Under the pieces are notes generated by a model, which did no database searches, was not told the DNA's origin, and saw only the letters and a program-made list of their open reading frames with translations. The position numbers and the translations under genes were made by a program. Shown here one piece after another: positions 27,704-36,249 of a stretch of 64,000 nt of DNA. The DNA comes from Synechococcales cyanobacterium GL140_1_metabat_312 (lineage in GTDB: Bacteria; Cyanobacteriota; Cyanobacteriia; Leptolyngbyales; Leptolyngbyaceae), in assembly GCA_025351345.1 (NCBI GenBank), contig JANXWB010000080.1, forward strand, positions 86,729-150,728. Direction: 5' to 3'. The first letter of the stretch is position 1; every line of letters starts with the position of its first letter.

Positions 27704-27753
27704 CTAGTCAAGTTCAGACTAGCGCGTCATATCGTCATCCCTTGATAATCAAG
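27704..27753. promoter_or_regulatory. Two short palindromes upstream of the Trypco1-protease operon
   Basis: CTAGTC/GACTAG (27704-27709 and 27717-27722, 7-nt spacer) and CTTGATAATCAAG (27741-27753) are perfect inverted repeats. They lie 93-142 bp before the Trypco1 start codon. They are candidate operator sites; no regulator gene is adjacent and no binding site family is recognised. Confidence 0.3.
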
Positions 27754-27823
27754 CTATCTTCCCCTACTCGGCGATCGAACAACTTCGCATTACCGTACGC
27801 AGAATAGACGATCGGTAATCATT

Positions 27824-27991
27824 ATGACCCTCAAAGAATCTGTCTTACAAGAAATTGAAACCGTAGACGACAAACTGTTGGAAGAAATTCTTCAATTAAT
27901 TCGATCGCGCGATTTTGCACTTGGGTGGAGAGGAAGCGGGATACGGGATGATGGAGGGGATGTGGAAGGTGTGCAGTCAGTGGAATTGTGA
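27824..27991 (+). pseudogene. Truncated antitoxin-like remnant
   Basis: The 55-codon frame begins MTLKESVLQEIETVDDKLLEEILQLI, the start pattern of many small cyanobacterial antitoxin-like proteins that continue with a second helix and a basic tail. After residue 30 the sequence turns into a glycine-rich low-complexity string with no such helix, so the rest of the gene appears replaced or out of frame. It lies in the toxin-antitoxin debris between the protease operon and recQ. I do not assign a specific family. Confidence 0.4.
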
Positions 27992-28048
27992 ATTGAAGAA
28001 GCGATGCGCTACAATTTTGTTCAATACGAGTCAACCACGATCGAACCT

Positions 28049-28305
28049 ATGAACATCACACTCACCCCTGAGCACGAGAAATTTGTTCGAGAAAACTCCA
28101 AGATGGACATTACAAAACCGTTGAAAAGCTTTTAGTACAAGCATTCCACCTCCTCGAAGAATGGGATGACCTCTCCCCAGACACTCCACTGACCGCAAAC
28201 CAACAACAAGAACTTGATCGTCGCCTCGATCGTCATGAACAAAATCCCACCACGGGTACAACCTGGGAAGCCCTAAAATCCAGACTGTTGAGCAACCCTA
28301 CATGA
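28049..28305 (+). pseudogene. parD: ParD-family antitoxin gene broken by a one-base frameshift
   Basis: The first frame reads MNITLTPEHEKFVRE, a clear ParD ribbon-helix-helix start, then goes out of frame and stops at 28133-28135. Shifting by one base at the A-run 28092-28095 (four A residues where five would keep the frame) restores KLQDGHYKTVEKLLVQAFHL and continues to a tail ending at TGA 28303-28305, about 86 codons in total. So a single missing A inactivates an otherwise intact antitoxin, unless a sequencing error or slippage is responsible. The stop overlaps the next start as ATGA, the coupling normally seen between parD and parE. Confidence 0.75.
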
Positions 28306-28408
28306 CCTACCAACTCATCATTAGCGAGGAAACTGAACTTAGGAACGCTGAACGCTAAAAATAGAGAATTGAAGAGGCGATCGAACAACGTTGCATCACC
28401 ATTCAAAA
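28302..28408 (+). pseudogene. ParE-like toxin remnant
   Basis: An ATG overlapping the parD stop starts MTYQLIISEETEL, a normal N-terminus for a RelE/ParE-type toxin. The frame then ends at 28356-28358 after 18 codons. A short out-of-frame piece just downstream (IEEAIEQRCITIQ at about 28367-28405) resembles an internal helix of the same toxin family. The rest of the gene is gone, and recQ coding sequence begins at once on the other strand. The toxin cannot be functional. Confidence 0.6.
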
Positions 28409-30685
28409 TCATTTCTTCCGTCGCCACCATGCCCGAACCAAACGGATTTCATCAAAATTAACCGTCTCGCCCACAATTTCTCGAATAGCCGTTAATGAAT
28501 CAAGTTTAGTTTGATTAAAAGCTTGTAAAATTTGCGCGCTCCGATCGCGACTCACTAACCGATCGAGTTCTACCGTATAACCATTCTCCAACAACAGCTC
28601 CAAATGACTCATCACTGTTCCCCGTCGCAAATCGCGCTGCGCTGCAATGTCATCAATGCGTAATCCCTGTTGATGTAATCCAAGAGTTTCTAAATGGGTT
28701 GCGCTGACATGAGCACGGGTTTCAGTCTTAAGTGGCGTAATGATCTTGGTTGCCCCGACAGTCGCACCTGCAACAGATAGACCATTATCTTCACGAAATG
28801 CAGTAATCTCACCCATGAAGGCTTCACCATACTGCGACATTTTCCGATCGCCCACGCCTGATAAACTCAGGAATTGCGATCGGGTGACAGGTTGTTGTTG
28901 AGCCATGAGTCGCAATGTTGCATTGGAAAAAATAACATAGGGCGGCACAGCTTGTTCATCTGCGAGTTCTTTTCGTAATGCTTTCAATTTAGTTAACAAT
29001 TCCTCAACTTGAGCATTGTCAGTATCCGCCCGAACAACGGTTGCGATTTCTTTTTGAGTTTCCATCGCCACCAAAACCTTACGAGATCCCTTCAATACTT
29101 CCCAACTCAAATCGTTCAGTTGCAATACTGAATAGCCATCAGTTGCCTCGTCGAGCAAACCTTGATGGATCAGCGATCGGGCGATCATTTTCCATTCGTC
29201 GGGCGATCGATCTTTACCAATACCATAGGTCGAAAGTTGATCATGATGATTTAGTAAAACACGCTTTTCCTTAGATCCTCGCAATACATCTATAGTATAT
29301 TTTGTGCCATAATTCTGACCCTTTTGAGCAAATCGGGCAATACAAGAAATGAACTTTTGAGCTTCTATAGTTCGCTCTTCCAGAGGCTTGGGGAATCGAC
29401 AATTATCACAGGTTTCACAATTACCTGCAAAGCTCTCACCGAAGTAACTAAGTTGAACCGTCCGCCGACATTCTAATGCTTCCGAATAATTAATGACTCG
29501 GCGAAGTTGTTGTTTTGCAATCCGCTGTTCTTCTTCTAACGGCTCTCCTGTGACAGGATCAACTTTCTGGGCAATGATATATTCAATAGTCTTAATATCC
29601 CCCACACCATAATACAAAGTACAAACCGCAGGTTCACTATCTCGTCCTGCGCGACCAGATTCTTGGTAATAGCCCTCAATATTTTTAGGTAAATCATAGT
29701 GAATCACCAACCGGACATCGGGCTTATTAATCCCCATCCCAAAGGCGATCGTCGCCACAATCACCTGCACATCATCTCGAATGAATCGATTTTGATTACG
29801 CGATCGGTCCTCATTGTTCATTCCAGCATGGTAGGGAATTGCTTTTATACCATCTTTAATTAATTTCGCCGCGACTTCCTCCACCCGCTTCCGACTGAGA
29901 CAATAAATGATTACTGGACCATTCGCTTTTTCAACTTGCGATCGCATATCGTCGTAGGTATTGCGAGTTTTAGCTCTGACTTCATAATACAAATTAGGCC
30001 GATTAAAACTACTCACTTGAATAAACGGATTTTTCAATTGTAATTGTGCAACAATATCAGCCCGAACCCGTTCAGTTGCTGTTGCCGTCAATGCCCAAAT
30101 AGGAACATTTGGATATTGCGATCGTAGGGTTGCCAAACGTCTGTATTCAGGCCGAAAATCATGCCCCCATTCTGATACACAATGCGCTTCATCAATAGCA
30201 AAAGCAGAAACCCCAACGCTGGCCTGCACCTGCGGCAGAAAATCCATAGAAAATTCATCACTCAACAATCGTTCTGGTGCAACGTAGAGAAGTTTGATTT
30301 TTCCAGCTAATACATTGCGCGATCGTTCTCGTGATTCTTGTGGGGACAACGTACTATTTAAATAAGTTGCGGCAATCCCATTAGTTTCAAGCTGTTGTAC
30401 TTGATCCTGCATTAAGGCAATCAAGGGCGATACTACAATGGTCAATCCCGGTTTTAACAAGGCGGGCAATTGGAAACACAATGATTTGCCGCCGCCTGTC
30501 GGAATCAGAACCAATACATCGCGATCGTTCATCGCTGACTCAATGATATCTCGCTGTCCAAACCGGAAACTATCATACCCAAAGTAATGTTTTAGGTATG
30601 TTTCATAGTGAGTATCAGCAGCGATCGGATTCATGGTGCCAGGGTTCATTAAATGTCGTAATAGGTCTTGATAGTATAGATTCAC
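28409..30685 (-). CDS. recQ: ATP-dependent DNA helicase RecQ
   Basis: The 758-aa 3'-5' helicase has Walker A PTGGGKS (62-68), the DEAH box IDEAHCVSEWGHDFRPEY, motif VI QESGRAGRD and the RecQ zinc site (ECRRT...NCETCDNC). A winged-helix RQC region follows, then an HRDC domain (PPYVIFSNATLR...LSGVGDRKMSQYGEAF). The C-terminus adds a helix-turn-helix (LHQQGLRIDDIAAQRDLRRGTV), as in the longer cyanobacterial RecQs. It processes stalled forks and recombination ends. Alternative starts at Met13 and Met18 are possible. Its 3' end abuts the toxin-antitoxin relic. Confidence 0.95.
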   Translation of the reverse strand: MNLYYQDLLRHLMNPGTMNPIAADTHYETYLKHYFGYDSFRFGQRDIIESAMNDRDVLVLIPTGGGKSLCFQLPALLKPGLTIVVSPLIALMQDQVQQLETNGIAATYLNSTLSPQESRERSRNVLAGKIKLLYVAPERLLSDEFSMDFLPQVQASVGVSAFAIDEAHCVSEWGHDFRPEYRRLATLRSQYPNVPIWALTATATERVRADIVAQLQLKNPFIQVSSFNRPNLYYEVRAKTRNTYDDMRSQVEKANGPVIIYCLSRKRVEEVAAKLIKDGIKAIPYHAGMNNEDRSRNQNRFIRDDVQVIVATIAFGMGINKPDVRLVIHYDLPKNIEGYYQESGRAGRDSEPAVCTLYYGVGDIKTIEYIIAQKVDPVTGEPLEEEQRIAKQQLRRVINYSEALECRRTVQLSYFGESFAGNCETCDNCRFPKPLEERTIEAQKFISCIARFAQKGQNYGTKYTIDVLRGSKEKRVLLNHHDQLSTYGIGKDRSPDEWKMIARSLIHQGLLDEATDGYSVLQLNDLSWEVLKGSRKVLVAMETQKEIATVVRADTDNAQVEELLTKLKALRKELADEQAVPPYVIFSNATLRLMAQQQPVTRSQFLSLSGVGDRKMSQYGEAFMGEITAFREDNGLSVAGATVGATKIITPLKTETRAHVSATHLETLGLHQQGLRIDDIAAQRDLRRGTVMSHLELLLENGYTVELDRLVSRDRSAQILQAFNQTKLDSLTAIREIVGETVNFDEIRLVRAWWRRKK

Positions 30686-30729
30686 TCATAAAAAAGTGAC
30701 TCACTAAGCATACTCGGAAAGGTTGACCT

Positions 30730-31269
30730 CTATCTTGCGGCCCATAACACACCGAACAATACCCCGATCGCCGCAATCGCCGCCCATACAATCGATCGAT
30801 CGTCACCCATATTGACCTGAGTTGGATCCGTTGGTTCAGGAATCACATATTGCGCAGGGGGCTTTAATTTAGGCGGGCGCGGCGATGTCAGATTTACCGC
30901 AGGTCGTCCCCAATCCCGATCGCCCTCATTCGCCTCAATCTCCGTGAGATCGGGAATTTCCGTCAACCATTCAGGATTCATCCTCAGTTTTGGCGCTTCT
31001 AAAATATAAAGCAGGCGTTTCGATTGTTTTCGGGTTTCCAAATCTGGATGGCCACCGATCGCCCGACAAAGATCCAATGCCCGAGTCCGATCGCCCGCCG
31101 CCTCATAGGCCGTCACTAACCAAATTTGAAGTTCTCCATGAAGAGCCGTCCCGACAGATGCAATTGTTTTACCCTGTTCAAAGCATTGAATTGCACGCTG
31201 ATATTGGCCATTTTCAAACGCCCGTTGACCCTGAGAAAGAAGCAATTTAGAATCATCAGCATCAGACAT
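30730..31269 (-). CDS. TPR-containing, C-terminally membrane-anchored protein
   Basis: The 179-aa protein starts with tetratricopeptide-like helices (LSQGQRAFENGQYQRAIQCFEQG and a second pair to about residue 85). It continues as a proline-rich linker and ends with a single hydrophobic segment (IVWAAIAAIGVLFGVLWAA). The tail anchor puts the TPR domain in the cytoplasm. It lies 44 bp upstream of recQ on the same strand and may be co-transcribed. No specific partner can be named; TPR proteins generally serve protein-protein contacts. Confidence 0.75.
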   Translation of the reverse strand: MSDADDSKLLLSQGQRAFENGQYQRAIQCFEQGKTIASVGTALHGELQIWLVTAYEAAGDRTRALDLCRAIGGHPDLETRKQSKRLLYILEAPKLRMNPEWLTEIPDLTEIEANEGDRDWGRPAVNLTSPRPPKLKPPAQYVIPEPTDPTQVNMGDDRSIVWAAIAAIGVLFGVLWAAR

Positions 31270-31463
31270 AAGAGATGAAACTCAGGCAAAAACTAAAACA
31301 ATTCCTCTATTATTCCAAAGCCTGATTCAGAGATCAATCACTTCTATCATTTGATGGACAAATTTAATTAAGCGATCGTATTCAAATCCTACCCTCGCTG
31401 AAAAGGACGATAGGAGGTAGTCGGCCTTAGAATGATAAAGACCGTATTCAACCCTCCCTCGTC

Positions 31464-32021
31464 ATGATCGCCTCCACCACCGCCCCAAAAGTCCGTAACG
31501 CAATCATTGCCCTAGTCGCGATTGTCCTTTCGACCTTGATTGCCCTAGGAGTCCGATCGCCCACAAGAGCCAATGCCCTAGAAGCCATGGCCAAAACCGC
31601 AACGCCCTACGAACTCGCCATCAGCAACGAAAAACCGACGTTAGTTGAGTTCTATGCAAACTGGTGCAGTGCCTGTAAATCTATGGCTCCCGAACTGCAA
31701 GCGCTGAAGGCAGAATATGCCGATCGGGTCAATTTTGTCATGCTGAATGTGGACAATGATAAATGGTTACCAGAAGTGACCCATTACAAAGTCGATGGCA
31801 TTCCACATTTTCTCTATCTCAATGCAGCCTCTGAAGTTCAAGGTAGTGCGATCGGAGAGCAACCTAGACTAATAATCTCCGACAATCTTCAAGCCTTAAT
31901 CAACAATACTGAACTGCCTCATGCCCAGTCTATTCCCGGCCAGACTAGCGACTACCAACCTCCTACCGTCACCCCTAATAAGGACGATCCCCGGAGCCAT
32001 GGTGCACAGGTCAAAGCATAG
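31464..32021 (+). CDS. Thioredoxin-like protein with N-terminal membrane anchor (TxlA/HCF164 type)
   Basis: The 185-aa protein has one transmembrane helix (about 12-30), a linker and a thioredoxin domain (about 45-150) with active site WCSAC (Cys68 and Cys71). The cis-proline is in KVDGIPHFLYL. This organisation matches TxlA/HCF164, which hands reducing power into the thylakoid lumen or periplasm for cytochrome maturation. The C-terminal 35 residues are a polar, proline-rich tail. It diverges from the TPR gene. The active-site pair WCSACK is slightly different from WCGPCK of classical thioredoxins but usual for this subgroup. Confidence 0.87.
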   Translation: MIASTTAPKVRNAIIALVAIVLSTLIALGVRSPTRANALEAMAKTATPYELAISNEKPTLVEFYANWCSACKSMAPELQALKAEYADRVNFVMLNVDNDKWLPEVTHYKVDGIPHFLYLNAASEVQGSAIGEQPRLIISDNLQALINNTELPHAQSIPGQTSDYQPPTVTPNKDDPRSHGAQVKA

Positions 32022-32042
32022 TCAGAGTGCTAATTTAGAGTG

Positions 32043-32291
32043 CTAATCAGGACGTAATAACGATCGACCGAGGAATGCTGCTGTTTTAGGGGTCCGATTG
32101 GGCTTCTTGGAGACAAGGGCGATTGCTGACGAAGCTCCATTGGGAACTGAAACCAATACTTGATCGTGGGTTTTGGCCAGCCGTTTAGCTTCAAGAGCCA
32201 CTTGGAGCAACTCAGAGTGTTTGGCGGATTGTTGTAGGGCGCTGATTGCGATCAATGCCATCAACATGATTTGTATACGACGAAAAAACAT
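32043..32291 (-). CDS. Small hypothetical protein with N-terminal hydrophobic segment
   Basis: The 82-aa frame begins MFFRRIQIMLMALIAISALQQ, which could be a signal peptide or anchor. The rest is basic and has no recognisable motif. It is convergent with the thioredoxin gene and followed on the upstream side by a tandem repeat. No homologue is recognised; it may not be translated. Confidence 0.35.
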   Translation of the reverse strand: MFFRRIQIMLMALIAISALQQSAKHSELLQVALEAKRLAKTHDQVLVSVPNGASSAIALVSKKPNRTPKTAAFLGRSLLRPD

Positions 32292-32327
32292 TAAGACTCT
32301 CCTGTCGAATCTTGCAACCGATATAGT

Positions 32328-32375
32328 GCAACCCAGATGTCTTACAACCCAGATGTCTTACAACCCAGATGTATT
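32328..32375. repeat. Three tandem copies of a 16-bp unit
   Basis: The unit (A/G)CAACCCAGATGT(C/A)TT occurs three times end to end at 32328-32343, 32344-32359 and 32360-32375, with only two base differences between copies. It lies between a small hypothetical gene and the ald terminator. It looks like a slippage-type minisatellite with no known role. Confidence 0.85.
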
Positions 32376-32435
32376 GCAACTCGTGGGTTTGTGCCCGACC
32401 TTGAATTAACTTCTCTTTTCTAATTCAACATTAAC

Positions 32436-32465
32436 GAAAAAAACAGGACATAACCCAGTCCTGTT
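32436..32465 (-). terminator. Terminator of alanine dehydrogenase
   Basis: On the minus strand, AACAGGAC (32458-32465) pairs with GTCCTGTT (32442-32449) across an 8-nt loop and runs into a T tract (the A run at 32437-32443 on the plus strand). It lies about 50 bp after the ald stop codon. Confidence 0.78.
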
Positions 32466-32513
32466 CCAGTTCTATCAAATCTTCAAATTGGGTTATGCAT
32501 CTTAACTGAATGA

Positions 32514-33599
32514 CTAGGAGTTCAACTGCGGGAACATCGATCGCACCGCCGGATGAATCAGCACTCCATTTCGGACATTTACCCCCATCGCCAATTCAGC
32601 GTCAGTTTCTATGATCCCCAATCCACCTGCCGCCAACTTCAACACGTAGGGCAAGGTACTGTTATTCAAAGCTTGGGTCGCCGTCCAAGGCACTGCACCC
32701 GGCATATTGGGCACTCCATAATGCACAACACCGGACTCAATATAAGTCGGCGCAGTGTGAGACGTGGTACGAATGGTTTCAATACATCCCCCTTGATCCA
32801 CCGCCACATCAATCACCACACTCCCCGATCGCATTGCCCCCACAACCGCCTTCTTCACTAAGATCGGAGCCTTTTTCCCCGGCACCAACACCGCCCCTAT
32901 CAGCAAATCGGCCTGAGGAACCACGGCTTCAATCTGTGCGGTCGTACTGTAAAGCAAGCTCACTCGGGACCCAAACAATGCCTCCAACTCCGTCAACCGA
33001 TCGACATTCACGTCCACGATCGTCACCCGCGCCCCCAACCCGATCGCCATTTTTGCCGCTTCCGTTCCCACAACTCCGCCGCCCAAAATCACCACATGAC
33101 CCGATGAAACGCCCGGAACCCCGCCCAACAGCACCCCACGTCCGCCCTGCTGCCGCTCTAAAAACCTAGCCCCAATCTGCACCGCAAGTCGCCCTGCAAT
33201 CACACTCATGGGCATTAACAACGGCAACCGATTAGTGAGCGTTTCCACGGTTTCGTAGGCAATGGCACAGATTTTCGATTGCAGCAGCGTTTTGGTTAAA
33301 TCTAAGTTCGCCGCCAAGTGAAGATAGGTAAATAAAATTTGGTCCGATCGTAAAAAGCCATATTCCAACGGCAACGGCTCCTTTACCTTAACAATCAACT
33401 CCTGTGCCCACGCTAAGGTATTCGTCCCAAGGGTTGCCCCCGCCGCATGATACTCATCATCCGCAAAGCCAGAACCCAAACCCGCGCCAGCCTGAACCAT
33501 CACCTGATGACCGCAATCAGTCAACGCCCGAACACTACTCGGACTCAAACCCACCCGAAACTCTTGATCTTTGGTTTCCGTTGGAACTCCAATTCGCAT
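32514..33599 (-). CDS. ald: Alanine dehydrogenase
   Basis: The 361-aa enzyme catalyses the NAD-linked reversible deamination of L-alanine to pyruvate. It starts MRIGVPTETKDQEFRVGLSP, with Arg15 in the substrate site. The catalytic Lys73 (VKVKEPLP) and His94 (YLHLA) match Lys75/His96 of characterised enzymes. The NAD motif is VVILGGGVVGTEAAKMA, followed by VTIVDVNVDRL. Length is normal. Its 5' end overlaps the last 65 bp of the upstream glycosyltransferase gene in another frame. It can supply nitrogen or carbon from alanine. Confidence 0.96.
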   Translation of the reverse strand: MRIGVPTETKDQEFRVGLSPSSVRALTDCGHQVMVQAGAGLGSGFADDEYHAAGATLGTNTLAWAQELIVKVKEPLPLEYGFLRSDQILFTYLHLAANLDLTKTLLQSKICAIAYETVETLTNRLPLLMPMSVIAGRLAVQIGARFLERQQGGRGVLLGGVPGVSSGHVVILGGGVVGTEAAKMAIGLGARVTIVDVNVDRLTELEALFGSRVSLLYSTTAQIEAVVPQADLLIGAVLVPGKKAPILVKKAVVGAMRSGSVVIDVAVDQGGCIETIRTTSHTAPTYIESGVVHYGVPNMPGAVPWTATQALNNSTLPYVLKLAAGGLGIIETDAELAMGVNVRNGVLIHPAVRSMFPQLNS

Positions 33600-34767
33600 T
33601 GTGCTGACCTGGATAATGGTGCATTAGTTGTTCATAGTCTACGATCGCCTTCTGCGCAATAGTGTTCCAGGACAACTGTTTAATCGCATAATCTCGCCCC
33701 CGCAACCCCATCTCCTTCCAATGCAACCGACGCGTTAGCAGCCATTCCAGCCCCGCTTGGATTGAATAAGCATCGCATTTCACAGTAATCCCACAGCCAC
33801 TTTTCAGGATATGGGGCGCAATTCCAGCCACCTCTGACACTAGCAACACACGCCCCATCAACATCGCCTCCAATGCCGACAACCCAAACCCTTCCGATCG
33901 CGAAGGCAAGCAAACAATATCCTGATCCGCCATCAACTGCTGCGGCGGTATAGAATAGTCCCCCTCTCGCAACATCACACAATGCTCTACCCTCAATCGC
34001 ACGGCTTGCTTCAGCAGTTTGGAATTATCACCTACATCATTCCCTTGCATCACCAATTGTAGAGACATCTTTGAATTCAATTCTGAATGGATTAGAGTTG
34101 AGAATGCCTCCAAAAGCAAATCTAATCCTTTCGTATGGGTACTCATCCGCCCCAAGAAAAACAAGCGGATCGGATCATCCGGACAGGATGGCCATAGTAA
34201 CTCATTGCGATCGATTACTTCAGATGCCTCAAATCCATTTTGAACTTCAATAATAGGCGAAGAAATACCTCGATCGCGCAAGACTGTTATTTGTCTACGA
34301 TCGAGAATCTGAACCGCCAGCGCATCATTCAACACCTGATGTTCGGCCAAATGCCAATAGGGATACTTCAACCAAGGCCGCTTGCGAAACATTTGAACAT
34401 CATAATTAAGATGGGGAGCCATGACATAGGCAATCCCCTGACGCTTCAATATCCGAGAAATTGCATACACACTACAATGAAACCCCCCATTCAAAATTAC
34501 CAAGTCATTTCTCGGCGCTAATTGCCTTAGGAAGGCTTGTAGTCCAGCCGAAATTTGAAACGAGGGCGATGTCGTTTGATGTAGAAAACATTGATAAGTA
34601 ACCCCAGCCACCATTGTCTTCGATGTCTGCGGCCCTTCAAACAACACCGTCACAGGAATGTTGTGAGCAGCCAAACCTACCGCCAAACCGTGAACTGCTT
34701 TTGTCGTTCCATCTCGCTTACGGAGATCTATTGTGAATGATTTGAGATAAAAATAAATATGCATCAA
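33535..34767 (-). CDS. Glycosyltransferase family 4 protein
   Basis: The 410-aa GT-B enzyme has the C-terminal donor site with the GT4 E-x7-E motif in SRSEGFGLSALEAMLMGR and the preceding RLFFLGRMSTHTKGLDLLLEAF. It starts MMHIYFYLKSFTIDLRKRDGTTKAV. The typical family end (AIVDYEQLMHH) is passed, and the frame runs on for about 24 further codons into the start of ald. This suggests loss of the original stop codon. It probably works on surface polysaccharide; sugar and acceptor are unknown. It diverges from the PIG-L gene. Confidence 0.87.
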   Translation of the reverse strand: MMHIYFYLKSFTIDLRKRDGTTKAVHGLAVGLAAHNIPVTVLFEGPQTSKTMVAGVTYQCFLHQTTSPSFQISAGLQAFLRQLAPRNDLVILNGGFHCSVYAISRILKRQGIAYVMAPHLNYDVQMFRKRPWLKYPYWHLAEHQVLNDALAVQILDRRQITVLRDRGISSPIIEVQNGFEASEVIDRNELLWPSCPDDPIRLFFLGRMSTHTKGLDLLLEAFSTLIHSELNSKMSLQLVMQGNDVGDNSKLLKQAVRLRVEHCVMLREGDYSIPPQQLMADQDIVCLPSRSEGFGLSALEAMLMGRVLLVSEVAGIAPHILKSGCGITVKCDAYSIQAGLEWLLTRRLHWKEMGLRGRDYAIKQLSWNTIAQKAIVDYEQLMHHYPGQHNANWSSNGNQRSRVSGGFESE

Positions 34768-35153
34768 AAACCAATCTAAAACAGGCTAAAGAAACAAGAT
34801 AGTTCTGAAAATTCAGATTTTTTTTAATTAACTTACGGCTTTATGATCACTTTATGATCAACAGACGAATAGCCGGGTTAAAGATATTAAGATGCTAACG
34901 ATCGGATTTCGATCGTCGGAGACATCGCTAGGAAGGCCACTCTCTAAAGATAGAATAAGACTAGCACTATCAGACTCAGAGCCTCATTAAGCTAAATATT
35001 AATACTTAATTCAATCTTGATCTTATGTTATGCATTAGACATGGGGTAAGACACAGTATGATCATGCTTCATTTGTTTAATAGAATCGACACAATAGAAC
35101 TAATTCAGATAGAACTCGTGAATATCGTAAATCGTCCAATCAGTAAGATAAGA
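34768..35153. other. Intergenic region between glycosyltransferase and PIG-L genes
   Basis: This 386-bp divergent region holds the promoters for both neighbours. It is AT-rich, with a direct repeat TTTATGATCA at about 34851 and several CGATCG sites near 34911. In-frame Met codons from 35025 could extend the PIG-L protein, but that stretch lacks family similarity. No RNA gene is evident. Confidence 0.45.
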
Positions 35154-35912
35154 ATGAATCTTTTTTCACCAGTTATCTCAGTTTTACGCCGATCGATCGA
35201 TTCGCTCCGAGCGATTAATGCAGATCTTGCAAGCTACTGGATTAACAAGAAAAGTAAGCCCCTTCCTACACCCAATCTCCCCACCATAGTCTTTGCACCC
35301 CATCCCGACGACGAGAGCTTGGGATGTGGCGGGATGATCGCGATCAAACGGGCATTGGGACAAGAGATAAGAGTAATTTTTGTTACCGATGGCGCATTTT
35401 CAATAGATACTAGCCGCAAAACCGCCATTGCCTTTCAACGCCAACAAGAAGCGACCCAAGCTCTTGATGAACTCGGCGTCGATCGACAGTGCATCACATT
35501 TCTAAATTATCCCGATGGGGCACTGCACGAGTTGTTACCCCCAGAACAAGCGCAACTGATTCGGGAATTTCAGGCAATCTTGGCCCCCTATCCACAAGTC
35601 GAAGTCTTTGTTCCACACCACCACGATCGTCATTCTGATCATGAAGCGACCTATCGTCTGGTCAAAACGGCCCTAGAAAATTTCCCTGGGACAGCCCAAC
35701 TGTGGCAATATCCCATCTGGGTTTTATGGAAAACACCCTGCATCCAACTTTTGACTCAGACCTCATCAGGCTGGCATTCTCTGGCGATCGGACAGGTCAT
35801 CAAACAAAAAAAACGAGCGATCGCCGCCCATGTATCACAAATCGAAGATGCACTCCCGCCCGGATTTCTAAATCGATTCCAACAGCCCTATGAACTTTTC
35901 TGGAAAGAATAG
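35154..35912 (+). CDS. PIG-L/LmbE family deacetylase
   Basis: From ATG 35154 the protein is 252 aa. It carries both zinc signatures of the family: PHPDDESLGCGG near residue 45 and HHHDRHSDH near 165. PIG-L enzymes remove N-acetyl groups from GlcNAc-linked lipids, mycothiol precursors or antibiotics. Beside a glycosyltransferase, deacetylation of a cell-surface sugar is the likely role, though this is inference. The frame is open from ATG 35025; those extra 43 residues are AT-rich, hydrophobic and lack motifs, so I start later. Confidence 0.87.
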   Translation: MNLFSPVISVLRRSIDSLRAINADLASYWINKKSKPLPTPNLPTIVFAPHPDDESLGCGGMIAIKRALGQEIRVIFVTDGAFSIDTSRKTAIAFQRQQEATQALDELGVDRQCITFLNYPDGALHELLPPEQAQLIREFQAILAPYPQVEVFVPHHHDRHSDHEATYRLVKTALENFPGTAQLWQYPIWVLWKTPCIQLLTQTSSGWHSLAIGQVIKQKKRAIAAHVSQIEDALPPGFLNRFQQPYELFWKE

Positions 35913-36060
35913 CCAAAATTCAATCCCCACAAACCTCAGAGATAATCGGAGACAGCTAAATAAACGATCGGGAAACCCTCCTTTGCCCAGGTTGAGCTGT
36001 CTCAAAGTCACGCTATAGTGAGCTTGTTCGTAAAGATTTGTAACAACATAGGTATCCACC

Positions 36061-36249
36061 ATGGCAGACTCCAAAACTGCGACGACTCCTACCAGCGTCC
36101 CCAAGTTAGACGAACCCAAGTTCGGATTTAGCACCTATGCTGAGCAGCTCAATGGTCGTGCAGCAATGATGGGATTCATTATTGCGTTGGCGATCGAAGC
36201 CTCGACTGGACAGGGCGCACTCACTTGGTTGGGTCTGGTAACTCCTTAG
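36061..36249 (+). CDS. hli: High light-inducible protein (single-helix chlorophyll a/b-binding-like)
   Basis: The 62-aa protein ends with one membrane helix carrying the Hlip/LHC signature FSTYAEQLNGRAAMMGFIIAL. The Glu and Asn/Arg of the motif bind chlorophyll and form the interhelix salt bridge. Hlips sit in thylakoids, bind chlorophyll and carotenoid, and protect photosystem II assembly intermediates under excess light. The N-terminal 30 residues are polar and stroma/cytoplasm-facing. It has its own terminator at 36365. Confidence 0.95.
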   Translation: MADSKTATTPTSVPKLDEPKFGFSTYAEQLNGRAAMMGFIIALAIEASTGQGALTWLGLVTP

